From the NCBI GenBank assembly GCA_024696725.1, contig JAILGO010000119.1, forward strand, positions 1 to 10,402: 10,402 bases of DNA, given 5' to 3'. Each line of letters begins with the position of its first letter. The first letter of the stretch is position 1. A program made the position numbers and the translations under genes. Of this stretch, positions 6,545-10,402 are shown piece after piece. This DNA comes from Eubacterium sp. (GTDB taxonomy: Bacteria; Bacillota; Clostridia; Oscillospirales; Acutalibacteraceae). Under the pieces are notes generated by a model that had not been told where the DNA came from, did not search any database, and saw only the letters and a list, made by a program, of their open reading frames with translations.

Positions 6545-8412
6545 AATACAATTATCTTAACAATCTTCCTCTTGAAGAGGCGAAGAATAAATACTACGGG
6601 CATTTAACCGCGGTCGGATTCAGAGGTAAAACCGAAACCGCAGCAGTTACCGACGCCTGCGGAAGAATAATAAAAAATGCCGCTTACGCGCATATCTGCT
6701 CACCGCATTACAACGCGTCGGCTATGGACGGCGTTGCGGTTAAGGCAGAAATCACCTTTACCGCAAGCGAGCGCACGCCCGTTACGCTCACTCCCGCAGA
6801 CTTCACGGTTGTAGACACGGGCGACCCCCTTCCCGAAAACGCCGACGCGGTAATTATGGTAGAGGATTTAATAGAAAGCGGCGAGGGCTGTTATAAGATT
6901 ATTTCCTCCGTCGTTCCGTGGCAGAACGTCCGTCAGGTCGGAGAGGATATCTGTATGGGCGATATGATAGCTCCGTCGGGGACCGTTCTTACTCCCTCGC
7001 TTTGCGGAGCGCTCCTCGCGGGCGGTATTACCGAAATCGAGGTAATAAAAAATCCCGTGGCAGGTATTATCCCTACGGGCGACGAAATCGTACCGCCTAC
7101 AAGCGAGCCTGAAACGGGAAATATTATCGAATTCAACTCAACCGTATTCAAGGGGATGCTCGGCGAAATGAGCGCTGAGGCTAAGGTATATCCGATTATT
7201 CCCGATAAAAAAGAGCTTATAAAGGCGACGGTTGAAAAGGCGCTCAGCGAATGCGATATCGTGCTCGTTTCCGCAGGCTCGTCCGCAGGGCGCGACGACT
7301 ATACGAGCGAGATTATTTCGGAGCTCGGAACCGTTCTCGTTCACGGAATAGCTATTAAGCCCGGTAAGCCCGCCGTACTCGGCGAGGCGCAGGGAAAGCC
7401 CGTTATCGGACTTCCCGGATATCCCGTATCGGCAATCGTTATTATGGACGAGATTGTCAGAGAGGTCGCGGCAATGTACTACGGCAGGGCAAGGCTTCCG
7501 CGCGACACGGTAAAAGCGGTTCTTTCAAAGAAGCTCGTTTCTTCGCTTAAATACAGCGAATACGTCCGCGTGTCGCTCGGCAGAATTAACGGCAGACTCT
7601 CCGCCTCGCCGCTTGCAAGGGGCGCGGGCGTGATTACAAGCTTTACGAAGGCTGACGGCGTACTTATAATCCCTCAGAACTGCGAGGGCATCGAAGCGGG
7701 CGAGGAAATCGGGGTCCGTCTTAATAAGCCGCTGTCCGAAATTGAAAATACGCTTATAGTAACGGGAAGCCACGACCCTCTTATCGACGAGGTATCGGAT
7801 TTTCTCGCTAAAAAGGGCGCGCCGTTCAGAGTGTGCTCAACGCACGTCGGCAGTATGGGCGCAATCTACGCCGTGCGCGACGGACTCGCGCATTTAGGCG
7901 GTATCCATCTTCTCGACACAGAGACGGGGGTATATAACAAATCATACGTTGAAAAGTATCTTCCCGACGGAAAAGCCGTAACCGTTAAGGGCGTCGGCAG
8001 AGTTCAGGGCTTAATGGTACAAAAGGGCAATCCGCTCGGCATAAGGGAATTCAGGGACATTAAAAACGTACGCTACGTTAACCGTCAGAGAGGAGCGGGA
8101 ACGCGTATTCTCTGCGATTATCTGCTTGAAAAGAACGGACTCGCACCTCAGGATATTAACGGCTATCACAACGAGGAATTCACTCATACCGCAGTAGCTG
8201 CGCTGATATCGGCAGGAAACGCGGACGCGGGACTCGGTATTTACTCCGCCGCTAAGATGTACGGTCTTGATTTCATACCTGTATGTAACGAGACCTACGA
8301 GTTTTTAGTCGATAAAAACGAGCTTGAAAACCCGATGGTCAGGGCTTTTCTTGACGTTCTTTACAGCGAAGAATTCAAAACCAGACTTAACAAAATGGGA
8401 GGCTACGTATAA
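6541..8412 (+). CDS. moeA: MoeA fused to a periplasmic-binding-protein-like domain (second copy)
   Basis: This 623-residue protein joins a complete MoeA (about 1-395) to a PBP-like domain (about 400-623), an architecture known from archaea and clostridia. MoeA motifs: NASAMDGVAV (58-67, D63), VDTGDPLP with ADAVIMVED (91-109), IPTGDEIV (177-184), SAGSSAGRDD (244-253), KPGKP (273-277) and GLPGYPVSA (290-298). The C-terminal domain reads IVTGSHDPLID (406-416), THVGSMGAI (434-442), GGIHLLDTETGVYN (453-466) and NRQRGAGTR (514-522), a cytoplasmic relative of solute-binding folds. It has no signal peptide, so it may sense or hold the oxyanion or cofactor for the insertion step; that is inference. 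It is only partly similar to the preceding MoeA, so the pair reads as old paralogues rather than a fresh duplication. It overlaps its neighbours at both ends. Confidence 0.93.
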   Translation: MKYNYLNNLPLEEAKNKYYGHLTAVGFRGKTETAAVTDACGRIIKNAAYAHICSPHYNASAMDGVAVKAEITFTASERTPVTLTPADFTVVDTGDPLPENADAVIMVEDLIESGEGCYKIISSVVPWQNVRQVGEDICMGDMIAPSGTVLTPSLCGALLAGGITEIEVIKNPVAGIIPTGDEIVPPTSEPETGNIIEFNSTVFKGMLGEMSAEAKVYPIIPDKKELIKATVEKALSECDIVLVSAGSSAGRDDYTSEIISELGTVLVHGIAIKPGKPAVLGEAQGKPVIGLPGYPVSAIVIMDEIVREVAAMYYGRARLPRDTVKAVLSKKLVSSLKYSEYVRVSLGRINGRLSASPLARGAGVITSFTKADGVLIIPQNCEGIEAGEEIGVRLNKPLSEIENTLIVTGSHDPLIDEVSDFLAKKGAPFRVCSTHVGSMGAIYAVRDGLAHLGGIHLLDTETGVYNKSYVEKYLPDGKAVTVKGVGRVQGLMVQKGNPLGIREFRDIKNVRYVNRQRGAGTRILCDYLLEKNGLAPQDINGYHNEEFTHTAVAALISAGNADAGLGIYSAAKMYGLDFIPVCNETYEFLVDKNELENPMVRAFLDVLYSEEFKTRLNKMGGYV

Positions 8413-8879
8413 TGCTTACTCACATTAACGAAAACGGTGAAGCGGTAATGGTCGACGTGGGAGGTAAGGAGATTACCGTCCGCACCGCAAGAGCTTACGC
8501 GAGAATTAAAATGAAAAGTGAAACGCTCAACGCTCTATCAGACGCAAATCTTAAAAAGGGCGACGGTCTCTCGGCAGCAAGGCTCGCGGGTATTATGGGC
8601 GCTAAAAAAACGGGAGAGCTTATCCCGCTCTGCCACAATATTCCCATAGATAAAATAACCGTGGATTTTGAAAAGGAAAGCGACACACGGCTCGGTATTT
8701 ACGTAAACGCAAAATGCACCTATAAAACGGGTATTGAAATGGAGGCGCTGACGGGCGCTTCAATCGCAGCGCTTACGGTCTACGATATGTGTAAGGCGAT
8801 TGACCGCGAAATGATTATTGAAGAGATTAAGCTGCTCGAAAAGACGGGCGGAAAGAGTGATTTTTACCGTGAGAGATAG
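8412..8879 (+). CDS. moaC: Cyclic pyranopterin monophosphate synthase
   Basis: MoaC converts 3',8-cyclo-GTP, the MoaA product, to cyclic pyranopterin monophosphate, completing the first step of molybdopterin synthesis in the cytoplasm. The 155-residue product matches the family in length and in motifs: MVDVGGKEITVRTA near the N-terminus, AGIMGAKKT (59-67), IPLCHNIPID (71-80, H75), KTGIEMEALTGAS, and the catalytic pair in YDMCKAID (D125 and K128, equivalent to E. coli D128 and K131). GGGAGG lies 9 bases before ATG 8412, and the start shares a base with the moeA-PBP stop. Its last codons overlap the probable moaA start. No anomalies were seen. Confidence 0.96.
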   Translation: MLTHINENGEAVMVDVGGKEITVRTARAYARIKMKSETLNALSDANLKKGDGLSAARLAGIMGAKKTGELIPLCHNIPIDKITVDFEKESDTRLGIYVNAKCTYKTGIEMEALTGASIAALTVYDMCKAIDREMIIEEIKLLEKTGGKSDFYRER

Positions 8880-9801
8880 TTTCAACAGAGAAATATCATA
8901 TCTTCGTATATCCGTAACTCAGCGCTGCAATCTGAACTGTGTTTATTGCGGTAAGGAGGACTGCGCGAAAAAGGCGGAGGAGCTTTCTCCCGTGCAGTAT
9001 TATAAAATAGTGAAAACCTTTTCGGAGTGCGGAATAAAAAAGATAAGAATTACGGGCGGCGAGCCGCTTGTAAGACCCGATATTACCGAGACAGTCAGAC
9101 TTATCCGCTCTATTCCCGAAATTGAAACAATCGCGCTCACGACGAACGGAGTATACCTCAAAAGGTACGCAAAAGAGCTGAAAGCAGCGGGACTCGACAG
9201 CGTAAACATCTCGCTTGACAGCACCGACGGAAGCACTTACCGCCGTCTTACGGGCGCCGACGTGCTTCAAAGAGTGTTAGAGGGTATCGACGAGGCTGAA
9301 AAAGCCGGACTTTCGCCGATAAAGCTCAACGCCGTGCTTATGAAGGGCGTAAACAGCGACGGCGCGGGCGAGCTGATTAAGCTTGCGCGAGAACGAAAAA
9401 TCGACGTACGCTTTATCGAGCTTATGCCCTTCTCCGACGAGGGCGAAAGCTCCGAGCTTATAGTCACGGGCGACGAAATACTTGAACGCTTCCCGTTTCT
9501 TGAATACACGAATACCGAAGGCACGGCGAAGTATTATTCCGCTTATGGCTTTAAAGGACGCGTAGGGCTGATAAATCCCGTAACGCATAAATTCTGTAAC
9601 GAATGCAACCGCGTCCGACTGCTCTGCGACGGGAGAGTAAAGCCCTGTCTCGGATACGATACGGCGTACGATATTATGCCGTTTATTGACGACTCTCAAA
9701 AGCTTAAAAAGGAGCTTGAAAAGATAATATTTAAAAAGCCCGCGGGACACAGCTTTGAAAGCGAAGGCGCCCCGCACGGCTTAAACAGGACAGGAGGATA
9801 A
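8869..9801 (+). CDS. moaA: GTP 3',8-cyclase, radical SAM enzyme
   Basis: MoaA uses S-adenosylmethionine and two [4Fe-4S] clusters to cyclise GTP to 3',8-cyclo-GTP. Numbering from GTG 8869 (310 residues): radical-SAM motif CNLNCVYC (C20, C24, C27), TGGEPL (62-67), second cluster CNECNRVRL with C243, C246 and C260, and the conserved C-terminal Gly-Gly (309-310). Start choice: MRDSFNREISYLRIS matches the usual clostridial MoaA beginning, and AAAGAGTGAT lies upstream, though rather distant (about 11 bases). GTG 8857 behind GGCGG is a fair alternative (314 residues), and TTG 8818 deep in moaC is unlikely. Oddities: the segment after the first cluster reads GKEDC instead of the usual MP-type sequence, adding C32, and the usual LTADG is LLCDG, adding C253. 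The gene overlaps moaC by 11 bases. Confidence 0.94.
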   Translation: MRDSFNREISYLRISVTQRCNLNCVYCGKEDCAKKAEELSPVQYYKIVKTFSECGIKKIRITGGEPLVRPDITETVRLIRSIPEIETIALTTNGVYLKRYAKELKAAGLDSVNISLDSTDGSTYRRLTGADVLQRVLEGIDEAEKAGLSPIKLNAVLMKGVNSDGAGELIKLARERKIDVRFIELMPFSDEGESSELIVTGDEILERFPFLEYTNTEGTAKYYSAYGFKGRVGLINPVTHKFCNECNRVRLLCDGRVKPCLGYDTAYDIMPFIDDSQKLKKELEKIIFKKPAGHSFESEGAPHGLNRTGG

Positions 9802-9803
9802 CT

Positions 9804-10238
9804 ATGGCTAAGGTCGCAGCGATAAATATAAGCGAAAAAAAGAAAACGCCGAAAAAATCCATACCCGAAGGAAAGCTGATTGAAAACTTCGGCTTCGAGG
9901 GCGACGCTCACGCGGGCAAGTGGCACCGTCAGGTCAGCCTTCTTGCAAAGGAGAGCATAGAGCGCGCTAAGGGTATGCGTACCGACGGGCTCTGTCACGG
10001 TATGTTCGCGGAAAATATTACTACCGAGGGAATCGTTCTTCACACTCTGCCCGTAGGAACGAAGCTTAAAATCGGCGATACCGCCGTAATCGAGATAACC
10101 CAGATAGGCAAGGAGTGCCACGACGGCTGCGCTATAAAAGAGCTCGTCGGTCAGTGCATAATGCCTCGCGAAGGAATCTTCGGCATAGTGCTGACGGGCG
10201 GAACGGTAAAGGAAGGCGACGAAATCACCGTATTATAG
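9804..10238 (+). CDS. Stand-alone MOSC-domain protein
   Basis: MOSC domains occur at the C-terminus of molybdenum cofactor sulfurases and in small stand-alone proteins that bind molybdenum or tungsten cofactor and are thought to carry it or its sulfur. The 144-residue product is essentially one MOSC domain: GFEGDAHAGKWHRQVSLL (30-47), FAENITTEG (68-76), LPVGTKLKIGD (82-92) and the cysteine-bearing stretch IGKECHDGCA (C105, C109) with C118. AGGAGG lies shortly before ATG 9804, and only two bases separate it from the moaA stop. As the last gene of a tungsten cofactor operon it is a plausible carrier or sulfuration factor delivering the cofactor to the divergently encoded AOR; the exact role of stand-alone MOSC proteins in such operons is not settled. 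Confidence 0.9.
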   Translation: MAKVAAINISEKKKTPKKSIPEGKLIENFGFEGDAHAGKWHRQVSLLAKESIERAKGMRTDGLCHGMFAENITTEGIVLHTLPVGTKLKIGDTAVIEITQIGKECHDGCAIKELVGQCIMPREGIFGIVLTGGTVKEGDEITVL

Positions 10239-10250
10239 CAATCACAGACG

Positions 10251-10296
10251 AATAAAACCCGCAAACAGCTGAAAAAAACTGTTTGCGGGTTTTATT
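10251..10296 (+). terminator. Intrinsic terminator, 18-bp perfect stem
   Basis: AATAAAACCCGCAAACAG (10251-10268) is exactly complementary to CTGTTTGCGGGTTTTATT (10279-10296) around a 10-base A-rich loop. The GC-rich core sits at 10258-10268/10279-10289, with TTTTATTATTATA as the U-rich tail on the plus strand. It begins 12 bases after the MOSC stop. The mirror-image A-tract on the left gives a U-run in the other direction, so it probably also terminates the convergent gene whose stop is at 10309. Confidence 0.93.
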
Positions 10297-10308
10297 ATTA
10301 TATCGGAA

Positions 10309-10402
10309 TTATGAATCGTAGAAATGCTGTCCGTCGCCGGTTACAAGACGTTCGGTTCTCGGATACTCGAAAACAGCTTCGTTATCGGCGTTTGCTTCAA
10401 GG
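10309..10402 (-). CDS. C-terminal end of an unidentified convergent gene
   Basis: Reading the minus strand from the window edge gives about 30 codons without a stop, ending in TAA at 10311-10309, just outside the shared terminator. The tail is acidic and ends EYPRTERLVTGDGQHFYDS. Codon choice (GAA, AAC, CTT, GGC) resembles the neighbouring genes. I do not recognise the family. A non-coding reading is possible because so little is visible, but the position of the stop relative to the bidirectional hairpin supports a real gene. Confidence 0.55.
   Translation of the reverse strand, partial: LEANADNEAVFEYPRTERLVTGDGQHFYDS

Noticed and set aside
8818..8868. Longer moaA beginning at TTG 8818
   Set aside because: The added residues are Lys/Arg-rich, sit inside moaC and are not seen in MoaA proteins; GTG 8869 (or 8857) gives the normal N-terminus.
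1..10402. Insertion sequences, CRISPR arrays, tRNA genes, prophage or defence genes
   Set aside because: No transposase, regular direct-repeat array, cloverleaf or phage-like gene was seen; the window is nearly filled by metabolic operons.

Overview
The window looks like chromosomal DNA from an anaerobic Firmicute, most likely a clostridial lineage. This is inferred from strong GGAGG-type ribosome binding sites, sigma-A-like promoter boxes, a short lipoprotein signal peptide, roughly balanced GC, heavy use of AGA and ATA codons, and a gene set centred on tungsten. A gut Oscillospirales-like host would fit, but nothing here proves it. No mobile element, CRISPR array, tRNA or rRNA was seen.

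Layout. Two operons diverge from a 232-base control region (2921-3152). Leftward (minus strand) run a MoaB/MogA-type protein (2920-2426), a ThiF/HesA-like E1 enzyme (2429-1782) and a large aldehyde:ferredoxin oxidoreductase (AOR) that starts at 1789 and runs off the left edge. Rightward run tupA, tupB and tupC (tungstate ABC transporter), two moeA genes in tandem (the second fused to a periplasmic-binding-protein-like domain), moaC, moaA and a stand-alone MOSC-domain gene. Stop and start codons overlap at nearly every junction, so each side is very probably one translationally coupled transcript. An 18-bp perfect hairpin at 10251-10296 closes the rightward operon. Beyond it is the tail of a convergent, unidentified gene.

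How it works together. TupABC imports tungstate. MoaA and MoaC convert GTP to cyclic pyranopterin monophosphate. MoaB/MogA and the MoeA proteins would adenylylate molybdopterin and insert the metal. The E1 enzyme probably activates a MoaD/ThiS-like sulfur carrier, and the AOR is the likely consumer of the finished tungstopterin cofactor. MoaD, MoaE, MobA and ModABC are not in the window. Missing MobA is expected for AOR, whose cofactor carries no nucleotide. MoaD and MoaE must be encoded elsewhere.

The most interesting part is the control region. A 12-bp perfect palindrome lies exactly in the spacer of a good extended -10 promoter for tupA, which is a classic repressor-site position. It is followed by a leader with three consecutive hairpins, the last with a possible GAAA tetraloop. 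The leader is a candidate for a Moco/Tuco-type riboswitch. All protein families are known; what is less ordinary is the compact 'tungsten module' and its apparent double-layer control.
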